Assembly: GCA_009697105.1 (NCBI GenBank)
Contig: SIAQ01000006.1
Span: forward strand, 1 to 64,000
Origin: Gemmataceae bacterium
GTDB taxonomy: Bacteria; Planctomycetota; Planctomycetia; Gemmatales; Gemmataceae
Direction: 5' to 3'
Length of the DNA stretch: 64,000 nucleotides
This document shows, in pieces, positions 45,006 to 52,242 of the stretch. The notes beneath the pieces were generated by a model, which did not search any database, was not told the origin of the DNA, and was given only the letters and a program-made list of their open reading frames with translations. The translations under genes were made by a program, and so were the position numbers. Position 1 is the stretch's first letter. Each line of letters opens with the position of its first letter.

Positions 45006-45015
45006 CTCCCTTGTT

Positions 45016-45072
45016 TTCCGCTTGCGGCTTAGCGCTCGGATAATCCCATGCGGGCGCAGCGCCAGGGGAACG
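45016..45072. repeat. Palindromic repeat family A, decaying copy (A4)
   Basis: A complete left arm (TTCCGCTTGCGGCTTAGCGC..., 45016-45037) is followed by a right side reduced to GCGCAGCGCC fragments. It lies between rarD and the convergent nadA. Confidence 0.8.
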
Positions 45073-45077
45073 CTGCC

Positions 45078-46004
45078 TCAATTCAGCAGGCTTCGCTGAA
45101 CGACTTCGCGGGCTTTGTCGAACTCCGGCTGCCAGGTGATCTCCGGTCCGCCGGTCGCCAGGCACTCACGCAGTTTTTCGAGCGTGTTCAGCGCCATGTG
45201 CGGGCATTTGTTGCACGCACACGAGATGCCCGGAACCGGATGGTAGCGGTGCCGCGGAAATTGGTTTTGCAGCTGCCACATCATATTGGCTTCCGTGGCG
45301 ACGAGAAATTCCTTGGGTTCGCCGACTGCGCCGACGTACTTTAGCATCGCTTCGGTCCCGCCGACGAAATCGCTGTGCTCGCGGATGTTCGCCGGGCATT
45401 CCGGATGCGCCAGCGTGATACTCGCCGGTATCTTCTTCCTCTGCGCGAGCAGATCGCCGACGCTGAAAATCTCATGCACCATGCATGAGCCGTTCCACAG
45501 GATCATCTTGCGGCCCGTGACCTCTTCCAAATATTGACCAAGATGCCGATCGGGCACGAAAAGAATCTCCATGTCCTTCGGCACGCGGTGAATGATCTCC
45601 TCAGCGTTGCCCGACGTCACGATCCAATCGCTTAGCGCTTTCACGGCGGCGGTGCTGTTGATGTAGGTTACGGTTTGGAAGCGATGCCCGTTCTCGCGCA
45701 ACATCTCTTGGTAGCGATGCAGCTTTGGCGCCGGGCAGCTGTCCGCGAGGCTACAGCCGGCCTTCATATCGGGCAGCAGGACGTGCTTCTCCGGGTTCAG
45801 CATCTTCGCGGTCTCGGCCATGAAGTGTACGCCGCAAAAGACGATCGTGCTCGTCTGCACCCTGGTGGCGGCGCGAGCGAGCTTGAGGCTGTCGCCGGTG
45901 AAGTCGGCCAATTCCTGGATTTCGCCGTCCTGGTAATAGTGGGCGAGGATCGTCGCGTCGCGGTCTTTTTTGAGTTGCTTGATTTCGTCGATGAGATTGG
46001 TCAT
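45078..46004 (-). CDS. nadA: Quinolinate synthase A
   Basis: A 308-residue enzyme that condenses iminoaspartate with dihydroxyacetone phosphate to give quinolinate in NAD synthesis. The [4Fe-4S] ligands are C84 ([10 protein letters not shown]), C174 (NGSCMVHE) and C267 (CNKCPHM); the motif [10 protein letters not shown] near 20-30 and the LAHPEC segment are typical. ATG 46004 follows AAGGAA by seven bases. nadB and nadC are not nearby. The length matches short NadA (about 300). Confidence 0.97.
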   Translation of the reverse strand: MTNLIDEIKQLKKDRDATILAHYYQDGEIQELADFTGDSLKLARAATRVQTSTIVFCGVHFMAETAKMLNPEKHVLLPDMKAGCSLADSCPAPKLHRYQEMLRENGHRFQTVTYINSTAAVKALSDWIVTSGNAEEIIHRVPKDMEILFVPDRHLGQYLEEVTGRKMILWNGSCMVHEIFSVGDLLAQRKKIPASITLAHPECPANIREHSDFVGGTEAMLKYVGAVGEPKEFLVATEANMMWQLQNQFPRHRYHPVPGISCACNKCPHMALNTLEKLRECLATGGPEITWQPEFDKAREVVQRSLLN

Positions 46005-46329
46005 GTGGACTGTTCCTTGTTTTTAGTGTGGCGGAGGATTAACCCACAGCAGGGAATTTACGATTTCTTCTTCCTTCAGTGTACGTATTGCGAGTGTGGT
46101 AATACAAGGGTGTTTGGTGAATATAGCGACCCCAATTTCCACTGCGCCCGCTATACGGTGGCTGGTTGTACGGATTGCGCCTGGCTTGCGCGACATCCTC
46201 GCTGTGCGGATTATCGGTTAGCGCGGTTCTTCTCCGGATTCGGCCGATTTCATCCGATGATGAATGATACCCCGCCCTTCACGGCCGAAGGGACACCATC
46301 GATCTACCTCGCGTGAAAAGGATTTCTCC
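46005..46329. other. 325-bp region without gene or repeat
   Basis: Between nadA (starting leftward at 46004) and the outer-membrane protein gene I find no conserved frame, hairpin or repeat arm. It must contain the divergent promoters of both genes, but no box is clear enough to report. The AAGGA for the next gene lies just inside its right end. Confidence 0.5.
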
Positions 46330-47370
46330 ATGAACTGGCCACGCCGATTTCTCGGTGCGTTTCTTGCCGCACTCGCGTGTATTCAATCGCTTCACGCCGA
46401 TGATGTGGTCCTGCCACCGACGATCCCCAACGCCCCGCCGTCCGCCGATGCCGCGAACAACGGTGTCCTGCTGCCACCGGAATATCCCGATGCGAAGCGA
46501 CCTAACACCGATCGCAATCGTACTGGCGAATGGGCGATCCACGCCGGCGTTTACTTCTTCCATCCCGCCTTCAATACCAATCCCGCATTTGTAATCAATC
46601 GCGGTGCAGGTTCCCAGCAAGTGGATTTCGGCGCTTCGCTCGATGCCGCCCCGATGGTTCGCATCGATTACACCAGCGAACGCGGCCGAGGCGCCCGGGC
46701 ACGCTGGTTCCACTTCGACCGCACCTACGCCGCCAGCCAAACCGCCGCCTCGGGCGAAACAGTCGGCGGCGCCTCAACGCTCGCTCTCGGCATGACACCC
46801 GTTGCTGGGACCATCACCGCACGCGGCAATCTCAGCACCAGCGTCGTGGACCTCCAGGCCACCCGCACCTGGGACGGTCCACGTTGGACGCACGTGCTGG
46901 GCGGCGGCGTGCGTTACACCTACCTGAATCTCGATTATCAGGCGACGCTGGCCGGCCCCGGCCCCGCCGTCAACCTCTCCAATGGGCACAGCTATCACGG
47001 CGCCGGGCCATCGATCTCCTTCGACACCAAACGCCGCCTCGGCGAATCCGGCTTCGCTATCTACGGCCAGGTCTACGCTTCGGTCCTGTTCGGCCGTCAA
47101 AGCGAGTACCAGACGGCGAATAACGGCACGACCTTCCAGCAATTCTCAAGCAGCCAATTCCAGGTGCTGCCCGTCGGCGAATTCGAATTCGGCGCGGAGT
47201 ACCAGCGTGACATCGGCAAATCGAAGCTATTCTTACAAGCGGGCTTCCATGGCCAAGTCTGGTGGGGCACCGGTAATATGAGCAACATCGACATGGCCGG
47301 CTCAGGCTCCGCATCTAACACCAACATGGGCCTCATCGGCATCGCGCTGCGAGCGGGCGTGCGATTTTAA
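46330..47370 (+). CDS. Outer-membrane beta-barrel protein (Lpg1974-like)
   Basis: A 346-residue secreted protein starting at ATG 46330 with AAGGA eight bases upstream. A signal peptide (about 1-23, ending HADD or LHA) leads to a proline-rich linker (VLPPTIPNAPPSADAANNGVL), then an alternating hydrophobic/aromatic pattern typical of a beta-barrel: GEWAIHAGVYFF, MVRIDYTSERGRGARARWFHF, WTHVLGGGVRYTYLNLDYQ, FAIYGQVYASVLFG, LPVGEFEFGAEYQ, LFLQAGFHGQVWWG and a final strand ending in RAGVRF. The terminal Phe fits Bam-dependent outer-membrane insertion. It resembles the Legionella Lpg1974 porin family described in planctomycetes. Confidence 0.85.
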   Translation: MNWPRRFLGAFLAALACIQSLHADDVVLPPTIPNAPPSADAANNGVLLPPEYPDAKRPNTDRNRTGEWAIHAGVYFFHPAFNTNPAFVINRGAGSQQVDFGASLDAAPMVRIDYTSERGRGARARWFHFDRTYAASQTAASGETVGGASTLALGMTPVAGTITARGNLSTSVVDLQATRTWDGPRWTHVLGGGVRYTYLNLDYQATLAGPGPAVNLSNGHSYHGAGPSISFDTKRRLGESGFAIYGQVYASVLFGRQSEYQTANNGTTFQQFSSSQFQVLPVGEFEFGAEYQRDIGKSKLFLQAGFHGQVWWGTGNMSNIDMAGSGSASNTNMGLIGIALRAGVRF

Positions 47371-47456
47371 ACAAGCTCGCAGGCGACGCAGGAGCCTGCG
47401 GGTTGGACTACAGCCAGACTATTTGGAAAAACCAATCCAATTCCTTACCTCCGACT

Positions 47457-47528
47457 TTGACACACCATCAACCCGCGCGTTACGATGACGTCTCACCAAG
47501 CCCCAGGATGATCGCAGCGATTCCTGGG
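47457..47528 (+). promoter_or_regulatory. Promoter-hairpin element E, copy 1
   Basis: TTGACA (47457-47462) and TACGAT (47481-47486) are 18 bases apart, close to a sigma-70 consensus, and 15 bases on a hairpin begins (CCCCAGGA...TCCTGGGG, 47501-47528, GATCGCAGCGA centre). A near-identical arrangement occurs at 59676-59754, so the combination is a repeated unit. No gene lies directly downstream on the plus strand; the first candidate is the redoxin gene at 48117. Confidence 0.65.
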
Positions 47529-47612
47529 GGTGATGCCGTGCCGATTCGCCGCGTCCGCCACGTGCGAAAAGAATCGCAACGGTCTGGTGTTCGTGTCAGC
47601 ATATGGGATTTC

Positions 47613-47697
47613 CTAACCCGAAGCGTAAGCGAGGCACAATACGCGCGGTCTCGCTTACGCTTCGGGCTTGTGTGGAATGTGTCATTTTGGGCCGCGT
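47613..47697 (+). repeat. Repeat family D, copy 1
   Basis: An 85-base unit whose centre is the inverted repeat CCGAAGCGTAAGCGAG...CTCGCTTACGCTTCGG, continued on one side by a unique tail GCTTGTGTGGAATGTGTCAT. It is repeated in the same direction at 47996-48080. Confidence 0.92.
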
Positions 47698-47808
47698 AAA
47701 GGAAAAAACAAAATTGCAAGAAAGAACTTGACACACTCTCTCCGGTGGGTCAGAATACTCTCTATACTTCGCACGGTTGGGAAGGTCGCATTTCACGGGG
47801 GATCGAAC

Positions 47809-47897
47809 TTTTTCCGAGCCGCGACCGTCAGGGAGCGGCCGAGATAAACCGCACGGCATCATGTCGGCCACTCCCTGACGGTCGCGGCTCGGAAAAA
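47809..47897. repeat. Palindromic repeat family C, copy C2
   Basis: Arms about 47809-47841 (TTTCCGAGCCGCGACCGTCA...) and 47864-47897, nearly perfect over 33 bases around a 22-base loop. It lies between the two copies of family D in a 746-bp gene-free stretch (47371-48116), which otherwise holds element E and a TTGACA/AGAATA-like pair at 47728-47757 that I cannot rate. Confidence 0.92.
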
Positions 47898-47995
47898 CGA
47901 CAAACCCAACCGTCGAAAATATAATTAGCGCAATCGTCGCAGTGATATGCCTCCCGTGGCCGGAAAATCGCCACCGCTCGCGACTGGTTTTGACA

Positions 47996-48080
47996 CTAAC
48001 CCAAAGCGTAAGCGAGGCACAATACGCGTGGCCTCGCTTACGCTTCGGGCTTGTGTGGAATGTGTCATTTCGGGCCGTGT
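47996..48080 (+). repeat. Repeat family D, copy 2
   Basis: Same orientation as copy 1, at least 90 percent identical by eye over 85 bases; differences are CCGAAGC to CCAAAGC and GCGGTC to GTGGCC in the left and centre. It ends 36 bases before the redoxin start. A small remnant (GCTTACGCTTTCGGCTTGT) recurs near 51552. Confidence 0.92.
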
Positions 48081-48116
48081 ACAGTATAGCTTTGTCGTTC
48101 GGCGGAGGCGGCGGTG

Positions 48117-48692
48117 ATGATGTTTCGACCAATCCTACTCCTAGGCGTGATCCTGGCGGCTGGCCCAACTGGCAGAGTGGGCGATTTCGGTTTCCGCGAT
48201 TCGCAAGGCAAAGAACACACGGTCAAGGACTGGCGCGACCGCAAGGCGGCAATTCTGGTATTCCTGAACCCCGAGTGCCCGGTTTCGAATGGCTACTCTC
48301 CAGAACTACAGCGCCTGCGGCGAGCTTTCCCTGAAAAAACTGTGCTCGTGTACGGAGTCTACTGCGATCCCGACCTTACGGCCGACCAAGTGACCAAGCA
48401 TGGGAAGGACTACGGCTTAAACTTCCCGCTGTTGCTCGATCCCCTGCAGAAATTGGCGGCCGCCACAGGTGCCCGGAAAACACCGGAAGCCGTGTTGTTG
48501 AGTCCCGATGGCCAAGTGCGCTACCGTGGACGGATTGACGACCGCTACACGCCCGACGGTAAGCGGCGCAGGGAGGCGCAGCGCCGCGATCTGGAAGAAG
48601 CCCTAAATGAAGTCTTGGCGGGAAAAGCCGTGACGGTGGCGGAAACCCAGGTGTTCGGCTGCCCGTTCCCGCCACCTGCTTCAGCCAAGTAA
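48117..48692 (+). CDS. Redoxin-family protein (thioredoxin-like fold)
   Basis: A 191-residue exported or periplasmic-looking protein. GGAGG at 48104-48108 best serves ATG 48117; GTG 48114 and ATG 48120 are alternatives. The hydrophobic start (FRPILLLGVILAAGPTG) is a probable signal sequence. The AhpC/TSA-like fold carries NPECPVSNGYSPELQRL, i.e. Cys-Pro-x-Ser rather than CxxC, so a single-cysteine redox function is likely. TPEAVLLSPDGQVRYRGRIDDRY is the cis-Pro region. The haem/copper protein follows on the same strand after a nested repeat; planctomycete genomes often pair such redoxins with cytochrome-type proteins. Confidence 0.88.
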   Translation: MMFRPILLLGVILAAGPTGRVGDFGFRDSQGKEHTVKDWRDRKAAILVFLNPECPVSNGYSPELQRLRRAFPEKTVLVYGVYCDPDLTADQVTKHGKDYGLNFPLLLDPLQKLAAATGARKTPEAVLLSPDGQVRYRGRIDDRYTPDGKRRREAQRRDLEEALNEVLAGKAVTVAETQVFGCPFPPPASAK

Positions 48693-48696
48693 GCTC

Positions 48697-48842
48697 GGGT
48701 GCACGACAGCACTTGTAAGAAATAAACCACTGATAGCACGAATAACGCGGAGAGAGAAAAATGCCCGCAATTTATTTCCCATCCGCGTTATTCGCGTTAT
48801 CAGTGGTTGTATTTGGTTTTCTGCAAGTGCTGTCGTGCACCC
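48697..48842. repeat. Two nested inverted repeats
   Basis: The outer arms 48697-48715 (GGGTGCACGACAGCACTTG) and 48824-48842 are perfectly complementary (19 bp). The inner arms 48725-48751 (CCACTGATAGCACGAATAAC) and 48782-48808 match at 25 of 27 positions around a 30-base AT-rich loop. The whole unit fills the gap between the redoxin gene and the haem/copper protein gene. Confidence 0.95.
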
Positions 48843-48874
48843 AGTAAGCTCCTGTTTTCTAATGAGGTATTGCC

Positions 48875-50383
48875 ATGCGCGGGTTCCTATTTACTTTGTT
48901 GCTCTTCCTGGCCCCAGTCCACTCCTGGGCCGATGAGCCTGTGACTTACTCCAAGCACATAGCCCCCATCTTGTGGAAGAACTGCGCTGGCTGCCACCGG
49001 CCGGGCGAGATCGGGCCGTTCTCGCTGTTGACCTATAAGGATGCCGCCAAGCGGGCGAAATTCCTGAGTTCGGTTACCGAAGAACGGACCATGCCGCCCT
49101 GGAAAGCGGAACGGGGTTACGGCGAGTTCGCCGACGCACGCCATCTGACCGATGCCGAGATCAAGCTCATCGGGCAATGGGCCAAGGCAGGCGCGCCCGA
49201 AGGGAACCCAAAAGACTTGCCGCCTGCGCCTAAATTCACCGAAGGTTGGCAATTGGGAACCCCGGACCTGATCGTCAAGATGTCGGAATCGTTCAAGGTG
49301 CCGGCCGGCGGCGGCGACATTTACCAGATTTTTGTCATTCCGATCCCGCTCGATTCGGACCGCACGGTATCGGCTGTCGAGTTCCGTCCGGGGAACACCA
49401 GCGTAGTGCATCATGCGATCTTCTATCTGGACACCACGGGAGCGGCACGCAAGCGTGCTGCGGCGGAAAAATCGTCGAGCTATCGAACCTTTGGCGGCCC
49501 TGGCGTGTTGGTCACCGGATCCCTGGGAGGGTGGGTGCCCGGCGCCATCCCCCGCCACCTGCCCGATGGGATCGGCCGACTCCTAAAAAAGAACACCGAT
49601 CTGCTGATGCAAGTCCACTACCATCCCAACGGCAAGCCGGAGAGCGATCAATCCCAGCTGGGAATTCACTTCACGAAGAAACCAGTCGAGAAGCTGGCTA
49701 TCAGTGTCGGCTTGAACAATCCCAACATCGATATTCCGCCCGGTGAAAAGCGTTACCAGCGCACCGCCCAATCCGCGCCCATGCCGGTAGATGTCAACTT
49801 GCTGTCCGTCGCACCGCACATGCACTATCTGGGCCGGGAAATGAAAGCCTGGGCGGAACTGCCCGGTGGCCGCACGACGCCGCTGGTCTGGATCAAGGAT
49901 TGGGACTTCAACTGGCAGGGCCAGTATGCCTTCCAGAAGCCCCTCACTCTTCCCAAAGGCTCCGTGATCAAGATAGTCGCCTATTACGACAACTCGGCCG
50001 ACAATCATTTCAACCCCAGCAATCCGCCGCAGCGCGTCCGCTTCGGCGAAGCGACGACCGATGAAATGTGCTTGCTCATTTACTCGCTTTTTCCGAGCCG
50101 CGCGGAGGACATGTTAACCTTGATGCAGACGCCCGGCTTCCAACCCAAAGCCGATCTGGAAGGAGCACATTCCGCGGCGGACATCCCGACCGAGAAACTC
50201 GTTCCGCCGGGTGGTGTACCCATCCCCGAGAAGTTCAAAGAATTCCTGCAGGCCTACGATACCAACAAGGACGGCAAACTGACCGCCGTGGAAATCGACG
50301 CCATGCCCGTGCTGCTGCGCAACAAGGTCAAGGACGCCATCAAACAGCAATTGGACAAGAAGGCGGATCCGTCCAAGAAATGA
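48875..50383 (+). CDS. Secreted c-type haem protein with copper-monooxygenase-like domain and EF-hand
   Basis: A 502-residue exported protein (signal peptide about 1-19, ending SWA). A cytochrome c motif C37-A-G-C40-H41 with KHIAPILWKNCAGCH follows, then (about 130-420) a fold resembling the two-domain copper type II, ascorbate-dependent monooxygenases, with candidate ligands VVHHAIF, QVHYHP (H-x-H) and APHMHYLGREM. A single EF-hand (D462-T-N-K-D-G-K-L-T...E473) lies near the C-terminus. The haem could pass electrons to the copper sites; the substrate is unknown. Start ATG 48875 follows GAGG. Confidence 0.85.
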   Translation: MRGFLFTLLLFLAPVHSWADEPVTYSKHIAPILWKNCAGCHRPGEIGPFSLLTYKDAAKRAKFLSSVTEERTMPPWKAERGYGEFADARHLTDAEIKLIGQWAKAGAPEGNPKDLPPAPKFTEGWQLGTPDLIVKMSESFKVPAGGGDIYQIFVIPIPLDSDRTVSAVEFRPGNTSVVHHAIFYLDTTGAARKRAAAEKSSSYRTFGGPGVLVTGSLGGWVPGAIPRHLPDGIGRLLKKNTDLLMQVHYHPNGKPESDQSQLGIHFTKKPVEKLAISVGLNNPNIDIPPGEKRYQRTAQSAPMPVDVNLLSVAPHMHYLGREMKAWAELPGGRTTPLVWIKDWDFNWQGQYAFQKPLTLPKGSVIKIVAYYDNSADNHFNPSNPPQRVRFGEATTDEMCLLIYSLFPSRAEDMLTLMQTPGFQPKADLEGAHSAADIPTEKLVPPGGVPIPEKFKEFLQAYDTNKDGKLTAVEIDAMPVLLRNKVKDAIKQQLDKKADPSKK

Positions 50384-50505
50384 ACGGGTTGGGCCGAAGG
50401 TACGGGGCTCCGAACCAAACGCCCCAGATGACGGCGGCCGTGATACTGATTTCTTTGGGGTTCTTATACTCTGCACAGGGCGAAATGAGACATCCGTAGA
50501 ATGGT

Positions 50506-50560
50506 GGCACAGACATTCTTGTCTGTGTAAACGCGAACACAGACAGGGAAGGTCCGTGCC
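50506..50560. repeat. Imperfect inverted repeat, family L
   Basis: GGCACAGACATTCTTGTCTG (from 50506) is answered by ACACAGACAGG-GAAGGTCCGTGCC ending at 50560. The left arm is itself a small palindrome (ACAGACATTCTTGTCTGT). It lies in the 256-bp gap between the haem/copper gene and the esterase gene. Confidence 0.75.
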
Positions 50561-50639
50561 ATCGATGCGACAATTTCTACCGTACGAAGTAAAACTGCAT
50601 CTACCTGACTCATTTTTCACCCGTAAGGAGTTCTGACTT

Positions 50640-51530
50640 ATGACCAAATTATTGACAACCCTGACCGCAGTTCTGTTCGTGCTCGTGCCCTTGGCCCTTC
50701 TGGCCGTCGGCCTGCAGGACAGGAAAGCCAGTGCTGGCCCCGCCAAGGACAGCGGCCCGAACAAAGAAGCGAAGATCGTCTTCAAAGAAGATGTCGTTTA
50801 CGGCCGAGTTCAGGGAGCGGGCTTGCTCGCCGACATCGCCCACCCCGAGGGCAAGGGGCCGTTCCCGGTCATTCTTTCGGTACACGGCGGGCGCTGGTTC
50901 CGGGAGACAAAATCGACCCACAGCGCCATCAAGGTCCGCGATTGGGCGGGCTTTGGCTTTTTCGCCATGTCGATCGATTATCGACTGATCGGCTGTTCGC
51001 CGGCGCCGGCCTGTTATCAAGATGTGCTCTGTGCCATCCGCTGGCTCCATGCCCATGCGGGCAATTATCCCATTGACCCCCAACGAATTTTCTTGATAGG
51101 CCAATCCGCGGGCGGTCATATGGTGTCACTGGCCGCGACGCTCGGCGACGGGCCCTTCAAGCGGACCGGCGGCTGGGAAGACCAGAAGCACGATTTTCGT
51201 GGGGTCATCTGCGTCGCCGCTCCCTCCGACCTGAACAAGCTCGACTGGGGCAATGGCTGGACGCCGCTCGGCGAGGAACCGGTGGCTGCCCGCCTATTGG
51301 CGTCGCCAATCCAGCACGTCAGCGCGAAAATGAAGCCGATGTTAATTATCCACTCCGACGATGACCGTTCGGTGCCGATCCAGCAAGCCCTGGACATGGT
51401 CCAGGCGCTGGAGAAGGCGAAGGCCCGTCATCGCTTTGTTCAATACAAGGACAAAGGCCATATTTCCATGACCACTGATGTGATACGGGAGACGCGGGCC
51501 TTTGTTGAGGAGATCAGTGGGAAGAAATAG
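50640..51530 (+). CDS. Secreted alpha/beta hydrolase (esterase/lipase)
   Basis: A 296-residue hydrolase with an N-terminal hydrophobic signal or anchor (about 6-25: TTLTAVLFVLVPLALLAVGL). The HGG oxyanion motif (SVHGGRWF, about 81), nucleophile elbow GQSAGG, acid residue in SDDDRSVP, and catalytic His in KGHIS are all present, so it should be active. It belongs to the BD-FAE/carboxylesterase group acting on acetylated or other ester substrates. Start ATG 50640 follows AAGGAG. It is downstream of the haem/copper gene but 256 bp apart. Confidence 0.9.
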   Translation: MTKLLTTLTAVLFVLVPLALLAVGLQDRKASAGPAKDSGPNKEAKIVFKEDVVYGRVQGAGLLADIAHPEGKGPFPVILSVHGGRWFRETKSTHSAIKVRDWAGFGFFAMSIDYRLIGCSPAPACYQDVLCAIRWLHAHAGNYPIDPQRIFLIGQSAGGHMVSLAATLGDGPFKRTGGWEDQKHDFRGVICVAAPSDLNKLDWGNGWTPLGEEPVAARLLASPIQHVSAKMKPMLIIHSDDDRSVPIQQALDMVQALEKAKARHRFVQYKDKGHISMTTDVIRETRAFVEEISGKK

Positions 51531-51766
51531 GCTGCCTGGAAACGGGTCATTGCTTACGCTTTCGGCTTGTTATTTTTCGAGTGCGTCGGCAAGGAGGCAT
51601 GGGCGGTTTGGCCTATTTCAGAAAAATGGAGGAAACGCAAAAAATAGACTTGATAAACTGGGCAAATAGGTTAAATATACACCAGTAAACTATCTTGGAA
51701 CGGCAATAATATTCCTTCCACTGTTATTTTCTGCCCAACAACGGACAAATTGGCCGGAGGCCATGT

Positions 51767-52135
51767 ATGGATGCGATGTCCCATTTTTTGGATGAGATAA
51801 AATCCTCCCAAAAATCGGTTGGCAACTTAATCGGTTTTATGCATGTGCTCATCGGCCGAAAGATCACCCGCCGATCCGATTTGGCCGTGGTCTCCCGCGG
51901 CATGTCTTGGCGTGATATGGCGGGACACCTCAAAAAGCTCCGCTGGGAACCGGACGTCGTGCGTGAACTCGGCCTCGAACCGAGCACCTTGCCGCCGCGC
52001 GATCGGCAACGCTTTTGGTACATGGCAATCTCGCATGCCCATGTCGATTCCGCCAAAGCGATCGAAGGCGGCGATCGATTCGCGATTGTGCTTAACGATC
52101 TAGGCTACGATGTCGGCCCGCCGCCCACGAAGTGA
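51767..52135 (+). CDS. Unknown 122-residue protein
   Basis: GGAGG at 51756-51760 supports ATG 51767. The protein has an amphipathic N-terminus (HFLDEIKSSQKSVGNLIGFMHVLIGRKI), a basic middle (SWRDMAGHLKKLRWEPDVVRELGLEPSTLPPRDRQRFWYMAI) and no clear motif. I do not recognise it. The region upstream (51531-51766) contains only a remnant of repeat family D, and a family B palindrome follows ten bases after its stop. It could be a DNA- or RNA-binding small protein; that is only a guess. Confidence 0.55.
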   Translation: MDAMSHFLDEIKSSQKSVGNLIGFMHVLIGRKITRRSDLAVVSRGMSWRDMAGHLKKLRWEPDVVRELGLEPSTLPPRDRQRFWYMAISHAHVDSAKAIEGGDRFAIVLNDLGYDVGPPPTK

Positions 52136-52145
52136 AAATAAAATC

Positions 52146-52229
52146 CAAGCCCAAGGGTGAGGTACTCCGAACCCTTGGGATCGCGATTGGGTGATCCCAA
52201 GGGTTCGGAATACCTCACCTCGGGGCTTC
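52146..52229. repeat. Palindromic repeat family B, copy B6
   Basis: Arms 52146-52181 and 52194-52229, 12-base loop, few mismatches. In the left arm the inner pair changed together (CCCAGGGGT/ACCCCTGGG became CCCAAGGGT/ACCCTTGGG), a compensatory change supporting folding of single arms. Confidence 0.93.
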
Positions 52230-52242
52230 CGTCGAACTCAAC

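Noticed and set aside
47728-47757. TTGACA and AGAATA pair as promoter
   Set aside because: Spacing is acceptable, but the -10 box is poor and no gene starts in a suitable position, so it was not listed.
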